From NCBI GenBank assembly GCA_003008705.1, contig PDUO01000001.1, positions 434,001 to 498,000 on the forward strand: a stretch of 64,000 nucleotides of DNA, given 5' to 3'. The DNA comes from Pezicula radicicola. Its lineage: Eukaryota; Ascomycota; Leotiomycetes; Helotiales; Dermateaceae. Positions within the stretch are counted from its first letter, which is position 1; every line of letters begins with the position of its first letter. This document shows, piece by piece, positions 33,753 to 46,517 of this stretch. Position numbers and translations under genes: made by a program. The notes under the pieces were generated by a model. That model ran no database searches and was not told where the DNA came from. It saw only the letters and a program-made list of their open reading frames with translations.

Positions 33753-36334
33753 GGCAATAGCTGCGCAGCTGAGCGCTGACTCAGTATTGGCTAGATTGGG
33801 TATAGAAATATTGTATACGAAGAGGTACGTAGAACGCGTGTCGTACTACATAGAAACTTTTCAATTTATTCGTTATGGGATAGGATACCTATAATATTGG
33901 ATTAAAGCTAGTCATTTGCGAGGCGAAGCAGAGAATATGTATGGTTATAAAACCCATGGACTCACTCTGAGGGATGATGTACGGGGGTATGGCGAAAGAA
34001 ATAAGAGAAAGAAACATCAAACAAGTTACAGTTACCATGGAAATTGGAAATCGGAAAACGACACCTAGTTGTACCACTGCTTGAGAAGATTGGGAAGCCA
34101 ATTACCTGAGCATCGATCCGGGGTTTAAAGTCATACCTGGTGCCAGGGCTAATGATTTGCACACCGCTTTGGCAGGGGCACGCTAACATGCCCTGGAAAA
34201 GTCCCTGTAGCACAATTTTGCTGGGCCGAAAAAAAGGCGGTGTGTAAAACATTAGCTCCAGGCCCTAAGCGTGTTTAAGCTTCCCCTGGGATTATTGCTT
34301 ATGCATCTGAAGGTCTGAGATGGTATCGTTCCCCTCCCACTGATCTTCGTCTGATGGTCCAGCCAACCACAAAAGCTAGTAGGCTTGTGAATCCCTTGGT
34401 ATATTTGAGTTTATTGTGGAGACGAGCCGACCCCTACGTTCCCCTTTCCTTTTGACAGCTCGTTGCCCCTGGCTAGGTAGAAACGATATGAGTAGTCCGT
34501 ATCATACAGGAGGTAAGTATGGGGGTACAGTGCAGTACCGAAGGTTTGTTGTTCCCTGTGTACAATACTGTACGACATTCCGCCCTACTTACGGCTGTAC
34601 TGACTGAATTGACCCATCTTGGCCGTGACTTTTGTTCAGTTGGGAATAATGACACACAGATAGCAATGCGCTACTACTGTATCGTCGAGGCAATCAAAGC
34701 CAGCAACTGGCCTGTGATCGAGAGGACCCCGAGTTGTGGACAAATCACCGAATTTCATTCACAAAATGCAGTCTGTGCCCACAGGCATGTGGCTGAGGGC
34801 AACCCGGGAAGCTTCGATAAGAAATTAAAGAGAGTGACTTCCAAATTACAGGCCTCCAAATCGGGCATCGATCTTGATGAACCTCCTTTCTTTTGTCAAG
34901 CATGCAACGTCGGCAGCACGCCCCCCATTGTTCACAGTTCACTTGCTCCCAAGGCCCATGGCGAGAGGAGCATCACAACTCGTGAATCGTGCACCGACAC
35001 CTTCTCTTACCTATCATCGTTCCTTATTCTCGTGCCCACGACCGAGCTAGTAACGCTCTATCTATCTCTCTCCACTTCGTCTCGGCCACGCTGCCACCAC
35101 GCATTGTTCACTTTGCTCCGTATTGTAAACACAGCAGCACGCTCAACAGTTGCGCAACCGTTGCTAAACCGTTGCTAATTCATCCGCGTGAGCTTCACGA
35201 CAATTTCACGACATCGACAGTGGCTCGTCACCGCTGACGACGGAACGGCCTCTTGCGTTGTTACACGACTCGCCAGTACTCTCTGCAGCTCTCCAGCAGC
35301 AGCCAGCCGCGACAAACCCACGAACTCGAGGGCGCGTTTCCCACCGACTTTCCACCTTCCACGACACCAGCACGTTCCTTCCCTTTCCGCCATCAATACG
35401 TCTTGTCCTAAGCATTATACTGAGCAAGTGGTTCACACAACGATCGATCGACCTCTGTGAACGACGGCCCTGCCTCTTCCGCAAACATAGCAAATTCTAG
35501 GAATAACCTGGGTGTGCTACAGTGCTGTTGGCAACTCACAGACGCAAAATATCCACCGACTAAAACACCATACAACTACACCACAATTTTGACACTGCAA
35601 CAGGAGTCTACAAGTAGAGGAAGCAGAGGTCTCCGACGCAGAAGGTCAGCTCCAGAGTCTGGTCCGCGTTCGCTTTGGGGACAACACCACATACTGTAAT
35701 ATCCCATCCTTGTGTTAACGGCTGTCCGGGACAAGGATTGGCTGATAACCAATTGCAAGCCTCTACGACCACTAACCTTTCCTACTTCCCGTTGCAGAAC
35801 TGCATCTCATTGCAAGGTTTATGTTGAACGTGCTTCAAAAGCAATTTCACATCAGTATATTGCGACGTAGGAAACAAAGTAAACTGTAGCTGGTGAGTTT
35901 AAGCTTTTGTTTTCTGCTGATGGTATGGCGTGGAGAAGATCTTTCTATTCTTGTTTTTTTGACCTTTCATCCTCTAATCCCCCCTCATGTCGCAGATCGC
36001 ACGAGGTTTTGCGGAGGTCGGCGCACTGACATCTTTGGCAGCAGCTTCAAACCACAGCTACATTTGCTCAGGCATATTAGTGTGCATGTTATATCGTTTC
36101 ACCTTTACCGGTGCAGCAGCGCGGTATTCACGTCTTTCCGATCAGATCTTGGCCTTTGGTGATTGGATGACAGGCGGAGAATTTTTACTGAACCCACCAG
36201 CCAGAGTGCATCCGAAGACCAAGAGGGTTTCATGGAATCCAGGTTACCTGGTTCTAAATTGATAGCATCGCCATCAGCACATATATTGTACTGCTGCCGT
36301 CACTTCTGAATTAGGTTCGGCACTGGACGTCACT
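33753..36334. other. 2.6-kb gene-free region upstream of the kinesin
   Basis: No protein family was recognised. From about 34.9 to 35.9 kb the + strand is C/A/T-rich and resembles a long promoter and 5' leader of the kinesin. One open frame of 219 codons at 34519–35178 starts with ATG but shows no domain, and its C-terminal half is low-complexity; I do not call it a gene. GTACAATACTGTACG lies near 34559–34573. Confidence 0.45.
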
Positions 36335-39300
36335 ATGGCTGCTGCTATTCCGCGTCCGTCGCGGCCATCCTATGGACCGCCTACAACAGCATTACCAGCC
36401 TTACCTACGACAAAGACGAGGAAGAGCACCGGAAATCTTCCATCGATCTCTGATGCTAAAGCTATGGGAAGTGGTCTCCCAAAAAGTGGCTTAAGAGCAC
36501 CGTCGGCCTCGCATATTCCACCTCCAACAACACCTACTCCAAGTACTAGCCTTCCAAAATTACGAACTACACCAGGAGTCAATGGGGCAGGGAAGACACT
36601 CAAAAAGAGCATCAGCATCAATGCCTTCCCTCAACCACCGCGAGGAGGAGTTCGGACAGCGAGTCTTCCTCCTAGTCCATTGGCCGGTGGGGTAACTCCT
36701 GGGGCTTCGAGCTCAAATACGGGTGGCAGCAGGAGGGAGTCAAGTGACAATAGTCCTGTCACCCCTGGCTCAAAATTAAGGAAGCGAGCTAAACCACCAA
36801 GTGCGCATGCAACCTATAGCTCGACGCCCAGCCTCCTAAACGGAAGTGGTGACAGTAGATCTATATCGAGTGGACCTGGGGCGCGTGGATCTGATGGATT
36901 GTTGAGTCTACCTTCACCACCACAGAGTCGCAGCTCCTCGGCTCAGGACTCATATTCGACATCAGTAACGACATCCGAGGATACGGGCGATGGAGTGAGA
37001 GGTAGAGACTCTTCGGCCGACTTGGCGCAAGACAAACACTCCTCAAAAATTGAAGGCAAAGGCAATGTTCTCGTCAGCGTTCGTGTCCGTCCAGACGCTG
37101 GCAGTAGCGGCGACAATGCCAAAAGCGATGGAGAGTGGATGGTTGACGGAAGAAGAGCTTTGGTGGCATACAAAGGCAAAGAAGGAGGGGACCACTATTA
37201 TGGTAAGGTTTTCGATCAATTTGTGAGAGGACTTGGCGCTAATAAATCTAGATAATGTTTTTGCAACACACGACAATAATGCTAGAGTTTACGACGCTTC
37301 AGCCAAAAGACTCGTCAGACGAGTAATGGAAGGATACCATGGAACTGTGTTTGCCTATGGAATGACTGGTACCGGAAAGACATTCTCCATGCAAGGAACG
37401 GCGACATCGCCAGGTGTGATTCCTTTGGCAATCACAGATATCTTCTCCTATATCCGGGAGACGCCGTCGAGGGAGTTTCTTCTCCGAGTCAGCTACCTAG
37501 AAATCTATAATGAGAAAATCCACGATCTACTCAGCGCGCCACCAGCGGGTGGTCTCGGCCCAGGTGCTGGCCAACAGGAAGAGATCAAGTTACGGGAGGA
37601 TAGCAAGAGAGGAGTTTATGCCAGCCCTTTAAAAGAGGAGATTGTGCAGAGTCCAACACAACTTCTCCGAGTCATTGCTCGAGGTGATAATGCCAGACGT
37701 ACCTCTAGCACTCAATTCAACGCTAGAAGTTCTAGAAGTCATGCCGTCGTTCAAATCGTCGTTGAGAGCCGAGAAAGAATACCTGGTGGCACTGCCATGG
37801 GAGACAACAAACGTTCGGGGCTACTTCCGGGTGGGGTTCGAGTTTCAACTCTCAGTTTAATTGATCTCGCAGGTTCTGAAAGAGCCGCGGAGACGAAGGA
37901 ACGACGGACTGAGGGTTCGCACATCAACAAAAGTTTATTAACACTCGGAACAGTCATTGCTCGATTGTCTGGGGACAAAGACAAGGATGGGAAGCCAATG
38001 GATAAAGATGGGAAGCATCTGCCCTACCGAGACAGCAAACTGACTAGGCTGTTACAAGGCGCTCTTTCAGGGGATTCTCTTGTCAGCATCCTCTGTACGA
38101 TTCAGATCGGATCAGTAGGGAGTGCAGCTGCTGTAAACACTCATACCAGCGAGACTCTAAATACTTTGAAATTTGCTTCGAGAGCGAAGAACAACATTGT
38201 CAGCCATGCCAAGAAGGCAGAAGAGGCACTGGGAGCGGGAGGAGATGGTGGGGCCAGAGTATTGCTTGAGAGGTATCGTATGGAGATCCTCGAGTTACGG
38301 AGCCAACTTGAGAACAAGGCCAAGATCGTGGATGATGAGGAAGAAAAGGAACGAGAGAAGGAAGCCGAAATACGCCACGAAGAGCAAATGCTCGAGATGC
38401 AGCTAGCTCGAACAGCATTGAAGGAGAGGATCGAGCATCTCAATCGACTCATCATAAGCTCAAAGTCTACGGGTGTGAATAGCCGTTCATTTTCGTCATT
38501 GAGTTCGCATCCGAGAGTTTCAACGGCAGCCTCGAGTAGCCACATCACATCAGCGCGATCGTCAATAGCGCAATCCACGGTTGGTAGACGCTCTTTAGAG
38601 CGCTCACCCTCAACGGGATCAGTATCTACAGTTGGCCAATTGCCAGGGGCGCGGAGGCTATCGGGAGGACGCATGTCAAATGGTGACCACCACTCGTTGG
38701 AAGATGAAGATTCATTAGGGGAATTTGGCGACGGCACCGCATCTTTGGCAGCTCAGAATCGAGCATTGCAAGCAGACTTGGCAGACAAGACTCGCTACTG
38801 CCAAACACTCGAGAAGCGTCTCCTTCAGGCTCGACGTTCCAGTCACTCCCGTACTTCTGTTGGGTTTTCTACGCCCAAGGGTGGAATCATGGTTGGCGAA
38901 GACCATGGTGTTGCAACATTACTTAAGGAGAAGGATGCAGAAATCGCAGACCTAAGAGCCCGACTGGACGACAAAGATCGCATGTTGACAGCGCTTAGAA
39001 GCGCAGCACGATCAAGGGATACGGCCGAGAGAGGCTCGTTATCTCCAGGGGTCTCTCACTTGCTTCATGATGCACCACTTAGCCCTGTCTCGGCACGCAC
39101 CTCACAGCTGGCCGGCACTGGGCCGCTCTCTCCTCTCCTTTCCGAGAATGTGATGCTTCCCTTACTTTCACCCAAGACGCGCAATCGGACCAAGAGCGTC
39201 GATGAGATGAGCAAGATACTTGATGAGATGATCCAAGACCGGGTCGAAAGTGGACAACTTGTGAAAGGCAGTCGAGGCTCCGTTCGTCTCCCAAGCGAGC

Positions 39301-39389
39301 GGAAGAGGGAGACGCTTGCTGGCATGGAGCCTCTGGCGAACGCCATACCAGTAGCAACGGAGCCAGCAGCTGTCTCTGTCGAGATGTAA
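36335..39389 (+). CDS. Kinesin motor protein (kinesin-7/Kip2-like)
   Basis: Two exons (36335–37202 and 37252–39389) give 1001 residues. The first 245 residues are Pro/Ser/Thr-rich and basic. The motor starts at NVLVSVRVRPDAG. It has a P-loop GMTGTGKT at 326–333, the switch I NARSSRSH, switch II DLAGSE, and HINKSLLTLGTVIARLSGD and LPYRDSKLTRLLQGALSG. After the motor, helical segments (LERYRMEILELRSQLENKA and later) should form a coiled coil, followed by a Ser-rich tail. An N-terminal motor after a long disordered leader fits the Kip2/Tea2 group of plus-end-directed motors that carry tip proteins along microtubules. The P-loop has T-G-T where many kinesins have T-x-S. The intron at 37203–37251 lies just before the motor's NVFATHD segment. 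Confidence 0.93.
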
Positions 39390-40314
39390 ATCAGAACAAC
39401 ATTTTTCCTTCAAGGCCGGATTGCATTGGCTCAGAAAGGCGTTTACGGCAGGAATCGGTTTCTTTATACCCACACGCATTTGTTTTTTTCCAATATCGTT
39501 CGCCAGAAGTGCGACTTCATCAAAAAGAAGAAATTGGCATTGGCATCACTGCCCTTGTAGTATTATCATAGGGGGGTTAATGGGCTTTTTTGGAGGCGTT
39601 TAAGATGGGCGGCGGGCCGGACTCATCATTAGTGGATTGCTTGCGCCGTGTTTATTTTATTGATGAGATACCATGTATTGTGGAGGGAGACGGATGAGAT
39701 GGGATGTGAGACGCAATGGAATGCATAATGAGAAGAGGATCTATCATGATGACCGTCCTGTCTAGTCGAGTGCTGTGATAGAAATTTGACATGTGGTTTC
39801 AGAGGAGCGGACAGGAAAAGAGGAGTCATATTGTCTGGGTTTGGACAGGATGCTGGAGGCCTGCTTCCGGATTTGAACAGTTCGAAGAGTGTCTTTGTTC
39901 ATGCCCGGAATACTGCAACACGAGCCTCTCCATAGGCCTTAGATAGATGTAATAGACATGTCGAGCTCCAGAGCTCAAGCCTCTCGATGGCCTCACTTTT
40001 TAACGTTGAAGGTTTGAGTAGGGCTCTGCTTAAGCTTAAATGGCTGGTGCGACTCTTGTTGTACGTGTTGTGGGACTCGGACACGCACAGGTGTTTTCAA
40101 AGTGGTGAAAGGCAGCAGGTATTCCGTGAAGCGATGGTTACTGTCCGTTGATGGGATGATGGGATGATAGGATGAGGAGAAGACGAAGTCACGGAAGTTC
40201 AATTTGGGCGCATGTCACAACGGCATCCGAAGAGTGATCTGTGTCTGAGAGCTGAGTACCGGTAGTTCAGATGTACTTAGTACGAAAGTACTTGCGGCTC
40301 CACGCTAATTAGCG

Positions 40315-40328
40315 ACTGACTAGTCAGT
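40315..40328. repeat. Perfect 14-bp palindrome ACTGACTAGTCAGT
   Basis: The word equals its own reverse complement. It is followed at once by ACAGTACAGTCCTGACTAGT, which repeats part of it. It could be a dimeric regulator site or chance. Confidence 0.6.
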
Positions 40329-41375
40329 ACAGTACAGTCCTGACTAGTATTGACTTCAGATAGGTGCTACAGGTGCATACAGTGCATGAAGACAGCACTG
40401 TAGTCTGCAGATGGCAGATGGCAGATGCATAGTTGCGGACAGACACGACAGAGTTTGGTACGGTACAGTGGTGCAGTTGGGACTTTCATCATACAATCGC
40501 CCCAGTTAGGATCTTTCTACGCTGAAACTTCGCACGTCTTTACCGAATCTAGGAAAAGAGGATGTGATTGGTGGTAGCTAGCCCGTTCCGAGGATGAGGA
40601 TGAGGTACTGTAGAGACCGGAGCTAAAGGGAGTTGGCGTCGTTTCAGGTCAGGGATTCTTTTGACGACACTTCTCGCTTTGATCCAACCAACGTTGAGAA
40701 ATCAAGAGATCTTCAATGTCTTGTGTGCTTGTCCTGTCCTGTAAAATGTGAACTGCAGAGGGAGGAGGATCAGCGGCTTGGTGTACTTGGAGATGATAGC
40801 CACTCCTCTGAATTACTTGACGGTGAAGAGGGGACAATTTGATCAGGCACACTCACTTGACACCTCTCACATCTCACACCTCCCGTTCAGCCTTTTTGGG
40901 GATGCATGCCAAAGACAAGGAGCCCCTCGCTCTCTGCCTTTTCTCCCACTACCCTTTCCACCAAACACACACCTCACTTCCTCGGTCTTCCTTCCCTTCC
41001 CCTCCACGGCTCCGCTTCACCACTTGGTCAATTTTATATTGGATATTGATATTTTTTTGGGTTTCTGACAACTCTCTGCTCTCTGACGCTGCACCGTAGA
41101 TCGGGCTATCTCAATTTCCTCTTGCTCATCTGTGTTCGGAAGCAGAAAAGGGCGCGCGCATCCCGACGTCACTTCTGCTACCAGATCGACACCAAATCAA
41201 TTCTGTTTTGGTGTCTCCGGTTGTCCTTCCTGCGATCTAAACGATATTCGTCAAGGACAAGGGGAATCCCCACATTTCCAACTGCCAAGCGGGTCTTACG
41301 TCTCTGATCAATCTGTGTGCGGCAAGACGATGCCTTCAATATACATGACTGTCTGACCCCATCCAACGACCGCTG

Positions 41376-41410
41376 CTTCTTCCTCTTCTTCTTCTTCTTC
41401 TTTTGCTTCT
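41376..41410. repeat. (CTT)n-type pyrimidine tract upstream of the glycosyltransferase gene
   Basis: A run of CTT units with few interruptions lies about 230–270 bp before the start codon. CT-rich tracts just upstream of transcription starts are common in filamentous fungi, so this may mark the core promoter. Confidence 0.6.
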
Positions 41411-41642
41411 TCCATATCATTCTCGACTTCCAACTCGCTCCTGCTCTGCTCTTAACTGTCATCGACGCCTTTACTGGACGTCGTTGATCCGTCAAATCAG
41501 ATCTTTTACTACTACAATACAATACAATACAAGTGCAGGGCACATATAATACTTGCGTCTATTACTGACCGCGCTCTTCTATCAACTTTACCTCACCTTC
41601 CTTTGATTCCTACTTTCTCTACACTCCTTACCAACCGTTGGC

Positions 41643-43557
41643 ATGCCGCCTCATCTAACTCTCTTGGACCTCTCCTCTACTACCCACAAAAACATGAAGC
41701 AAAACTCGCAGAGCTCCCCTCGACTCAGTCTCCGGCGAGCGGGTTCATATAACAGCGCTGAGAAAGCCCCATTATCATCAACGTCTTCCCGATTCAACTT
41801 CAATCACCTCATCGCATCCCCTCCTCCATCACCAGGTCTACCAGCTCTAGTCCCCCGACATGGCAAACCAACGCCCTCGGCTACACCACGAAGGTGTCTG
41901 CGGGCCATTCTATGGTTGTCCGGCGTCTTTGTGATTTTATACTTTGGCTTTTCTGCAATCGGAACCGATCGCTCGGTACCAGCCGTGGGATGGTCGTTAC
42001 ATTCCGGAGAAGAGTATGAGATGGTGGGCGAATCAGAATTACCTGACTTCCCGACACCGGTGGTTGTCACGGATAAGAGAGGACGAGCCAAATGGACCGT
42101 TTCCATACCTCCCGATACTCAATTCCCTCTCAAGCCGAAGCAGTATGCCGATATATGTGCACAGAGTACTGAGGTTGCACACCACGTTCTAGATTTACAT
42201 CGCCACAAGTCAACCGCTGTTACACATAACGGTTATTACTACGTGGATCCCAATTTCATGGATATATCAGAAGCAGAGAAACATGGACTATTACCTGGAC
42301 CCAAGGTTTTGAGTGGAAAGACGAGTTTGCTGAATGGATTGGATGGAAACATTATTGGAGAGCAGAAGGATAGCTTGGTGGATTCGGAAATATGCCAAAA
42401 AAGCATGACTTTCGTCCTGGAGACTTCTGATGCAGGGTTGGGAAAGACACTGATGATGTTGTGGACGGCCTTTGGCTTAGCTCAACGAGAACAGAGAGCT
42501 TTTTTCGTTGACGATTCAAGATGGTACGGTTACTCATTCATTAGGAAACCCCTTACTGACTAGGTGTAGGGCATATGGCAGTTATACCACTTATTTCCAG
42601 CCGCCACCACTACCGAAGTGCAGACCACCTCCCAGGCATGAAATGCTCCCGTGTCCCCATCATGCACGCCATCTAATTGTGTCAGCCGCAACAGTCAGGC
42701 AAACTTTTGGAGGTTCTTTTAATGAGGAATTCGAAGACCCAAGGAAGATGGAGGTTGCACGTCAAAAGCCAATGTTTGAGATGGCACGTAGGGGATATGA
42801 GGCACTCTTTCATCTTGCAGGTCCTGATGCGACATATGTTGAGAGCCGGCTCCTCGAGTTGCAATCAAAAACGCTGCTCCCGCCGCCTGATATTGGGACC
42901 GGAATGGTCATCGGAGTCCATGTCCGCCATGGTGATCGGCACCCATACGAATTTCAGTACAGAGACGGTTACGTCCCAGTGGATAGATTCAGTGATAGAG
43001 CACGTGATATATTACTGGAGACCTTCAACTCCTCGGGTCCCAATGGCGAGGAGAATATGATGGCCGAGATGCACAGTGTAGTTGTGGTAGCTTCCGACGA
43101 CCCCGATGTCTACGACTCAGAAGAATTCTCTCACGCTTACCATGCACAAGATCTGATCCGGCTCGCCTCGAAGAAAGCCCTCGACTCAAACAATAAGCCT
43201 TCTTCAGGCCTGGGGATCCGAAAGTTTGAAGACGAAACAGTAGGATGGGAAGGCGGCTTCTTTGCAGCTATGTTTTGGAGTCTCGGCAAGCCAAACGCTA
43301 TGCCTGCTACGGCTGTGGAAGCCGCAGAGACGAAATTGCTGCCTACGGCTGAAGCGTTAAGGCTGAGGGAGTTTGTTGGCAGGGCGTATCTGATGGATCT
43401 AGCAGTTCTTGGGCAGGCCAGCGATGTCATTATCTGCACCATTAGTTCAATGGGCTGTCGACTACTAGCCGTGATGATGGGATGGGAGCAGGCGATCGAG
43501 CATAAACGACACGTCAACATCGATGGAGACTTTGAATGGAGAGGTGTTGCATGGTGA
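41643..43557 (+). CDS. Type II membrane glycosyltransferase, GT23/alpha-1,6-fucosyltransferase-like
   Basis: Two exons (41643–42523 and 42570–43557) give 622 residues. A basic Ser/Pro-rich cytosolic tail (about 85 residues) precedes one membrane helix at about 87–107 (AILWLSGVFVILYFGFSAIG), the layout of Golgi type II transferases. The luminal part contains GLGKTLMMLWTAFGLAQ, PCPHHARHLIVSA, the nucleotide-sugar motif GVHVRHGDRHPYEF (about 409–422) and DVIICTISSMGCRLLAVMMGW near the C terminus. The H-V-R-x-G-D and C-T-x-S-S-x-x-C-R patterns are those of GT23 (FUT8/NodZ-like) enzymes. The donor, probably a GDP-sugar, and the acceptor are inferred only. The intron at 42524–42569 falls inside a Trp codon, and the acceptor GTGTAG|GG was chosen because it keeps the frame. 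Confidence 0.82.
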
Positions 43558-44755
43558 TGAAGAAAGATGAAGGATAGGTCAGAAGTCCCTAGCACTGTTC
43601 ATCACACCTTCATTGTATTGATTGTTTTCTTTGTGGATGAGTATATATCTGCCCTTTTTAGCAGACTCATCATTTATTTTGAGTGAGCGATTTTCTGCAT
43701 TGCATTGCATGAGCCGGGAGGGCGGCTTTTTGGGGTTTTGAACGGGCGTTTTGGGGAGTACTGGGTGGTTACCTACAAGATTCCGCAGAGAGGAGTTTTT
43801 CAATACGCAGCATTTTGGTTTGTAAAGCCTTCAATTGAAGGATCGGTGGAACAGAAATATAAAAAAAAGCGCGCATCGCTGGCGGTGCCATTTTAGGCTC
43901 GCCTTATGGAGTACTCTAGCTCGATTTACACTACACTTATGGAAGCTTCCATAGTTCATAGTTCTTTTTATAGTCAGTCACAGTCTGAAATAAGACAATA
44001 CAATGTTCGACATACCCTTTATATCGCTTTTTCAGTCCTATCATGCGTGTTTAGTGTCACAGATAGGTAATTAGTTAATTCTTGCTTTTAGATATATCTA
44101 GTGTAGTATGGGATAGATAGTTACCTATTTAACTTAAATGAACTCTTGCACCGCAGTGCACTAGTAGATGTTACTAAATAAGCTACTTAACTAGTTAATA
44201 GTAATTTGTAGATAGATAGCTTTATCTATGATTTTATATTAATGATTTTACGTTAGATACTTAATAGCTGTAGCACTTTATACTCTGTATGGTAAGTACA
44301 TAGTAAGATATATTAGATATATTTTATAGAAATGTTGATATTCGATATCTAAGTGTATATATAAGGATATAAAAGAGATATAGTATGGGAATTTAGAAAA
44401 CAGCTAATAGTGAAACGGGCATTTGGTATATAACTATTCTACACTTGCCTATTCAAACATTTTTCAAAAGGTCATTCGATAATAGGTATATATACATATA
44501 CTTTTCCATTAAAAAGAAAAAGACATTATATTACTTCCAAGTCCTATCGATGCTATGAATTTCCGAAATACTGCATGCCCCTAATAATATCATCGTTTGC
44601 ACGCCGCTGTTTAGAAGAAGATAAACCCTGGTACAATGAATCAAAAAAAAAAGCTTCAAGTATACTAATATATGATATATTGTGTACCCCCTAATCCTAA
44701 CATAAACATACGTGCAGATACAATCTTAAGTCGGTACAGATATTGATATGAAGGA
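43558..44755. other. AT-rich intergenic region
   Basis: About 1.2 kb between convergent genes. From roughly 44040 to 44560 it is very AT-rich, with many TAGATA/TATCTA words, and has no open frame of note. It could be a decayed element or simple 3' flanking sequence. No inverted-repeat ends were recognised. Confidence 0.45.
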
Positions 44756-46517
44756 TCAGTCAATTTCAATAGTGAATTGGCTCACGATAACCCCTAAAGT
44801 CTTCTCTAGGTTAGTGAAAGATTTGGTGAAAGTAATACGAAAAAAAAAGACTTACCATTGACAATGATCTCTTCACCTCTAATAGGAAATAGAGGAGCCG
44901 ATCGTTCCATGGCCGGAAGATCATGAGTCTTACCACTTTCCTCCCTCTTCTCCACCATCTCCCTCATGATCAAAGGCGCGATATCTGGATATTCGGCATA
45001 GAAAGATGCTGTCTCCTCAGGAAAATTCTTCCACATTAAAGCCTGAAGAAAGCCAACACGTGCGAAGACTTTCTTGAGAAGAGTATCGGAGATAGGGAGG
45101 CCATCAAGAAGTGTTTTGCAGGATTGAAGTACAGATGGTAGGGCTGCATCAACACCTGCTACTTCGAAGTTGTCGATGATACATGATGCAATGCAAGTTT
45201 GTAAATCCTGCAAGAGATACCGTTGAGCACACACATACACGTCGACGCTCAAAGCGTACGCTAGCTCCCAAGTGCGTATATCTTCTGGTGACATTCTTGG
45301 CTCTTGGGGAGGCTCTTCTAAAGCTGCCATCTGCTGAGACCCGCGTCGACGCTGTCGAATACGCGGATTTAGACCTGGCCTGGCCCCTGGTACTGGAAGG
45401 GGTGGGTGATTTCTGTATCGTGGATTTCTTGGAGGTGGCATTCTCGTTGCAATACCACAGTTCCAACATGGCGGAGTCATGAACTCGTTCCTGCATGGGT
45501 TGCAGTTGCAGTCTGGCCGGTGTCTTCCTGGCTGTTTTCGTTGACGCGCTTCCCACTCTCGTTCTTGTCTTCTTCTGCGGCGCTCCCTTAAGCGGCGGCT
45601 TCTAGTGCTCGCATCACTTGCACTTCCAGCATCCGATTCGTTCTCACTACCAGAATCTTCGATAGTCTCCTTGCCTTTGCCCGTGTCAACAGCTGTACAG
45701 AACAAGTTAGTAAAAGAAATCTTTCTCAAGCCCATAATTGAACTTTGCTAATGAAATATGTGCCAGTAGCTGTACTGGGGTTCACTTGTCTCCAGCATTA
45801 GTTCGCCCGGAGGACAGAATGATAGAGTCGATGTTCTTCTTTAAGCTCCAACAACTCCACGAGCACTCCTCCAGAATACAACTCCAAAAAATTATGTGAT
45901 CTCAAGCATTGACAAAGAAATTGAGTCTGCCAGAGAACCTCACCCAGAATTGTAGAGACCGGCTTAATAGGTACATACTTGTCTTCGTACAAGAATGCGA
46001 CAACATAACTGAAGAGCCTCGGGTCTTCGACCGGTAAGTCGATAGCCTGTTCTTTAGCCTCTCTAAACCCGCCATCCAATGCCTTTCTAAAATATTCTGA
46101 CTTTGTGATGATAGCGCGATGAACAAAGAAAGTCTCAGCATGTGGCCCAACCATTACAGGTATAATTGGAGATTGATGCCGTCTACATCGAGGCATTAGC
46201 ATATCTTCGTAAGAAGTGCTGAATGGTATTAAGTCGCCCAGTTGAAAAATATGCATCGTGGTGTGATGCGTTGAAGATATACCGTTTGACGGAATAGCAG
46301 AACCGCATGAGACGCTGGACTAGAGAACATACCCATCAACGCTTGATAGCCAAAGGTCTTGCTTAGGATCCTCCGCCTGCTTGGGCTTGGCGTCGTTATC
46401 GACCGATTTCAAGACAACAACCTCTGGTACAGTGGTAGAGGGTGCTCGCATAGCCTCTCCAAGCGTCGATTCCGTCACAGAGGCAAGCTCCCCTCCGTCT
46501 TCTCTAGACCTCGTCAT
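44756..46517 (-). CDS. BTB/POZ-domain protein with a Cys-cluster insert
   Basis: Four exons (46517–46333, 46182–45944, 45692–44856, 44793–44756) sum to 1299 nt, or 432 residues. After an N-terminal region rich in Ser, Thr and Glu, a BTB core follows: PVMVGPHAETFFVHRAIITK, SEYFRKALDGGFREAKEQ, LPVEDPRLFSYVVAFLYEDK. BTB proteins often dimerise or act as Cul3 adaptors. An acidic, then Arg-rich insert leads to a compact cysteine group, DCNCNPCRNEFMTPPCWNCG, spaced C-x-C-x2-C-x7-C-x2-C, which could bind zinc. The C-terminal part is helical (LAYALSVDVYVCAQRYLLQD), as in fungal BTB proteins. Exon 2 has a CTAATG branch site and TGTAG acceptor just before RHQSPIIPV. The short last exon completes GGVIVSQFTIEID. 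The specific function is unknown. Confidence 0.82.

Larger units (their letters stand above)
39390..41642. other. 2.25-kb intergenic region rich in short repeats
   Basis: No coding sequence was recognised. Around 40260–40470 it is crowded with short palindromic words such as GTACTTAGTACGAAAGTAC and AGTACAGTACAGTCC, plus a small tandem GCAGATGGCAGATGGCAGATG. The part after 41100 is CT-rich and probably the promoter and leader of the next gene. Confidence 0.45.

Noticed and set aside
34519..35178. 219-codon open frame upstream of the kinesin
   Set aside because: It has no domain, its second half is low-complexity, and it overlaps other open frames; not supported as a gene.
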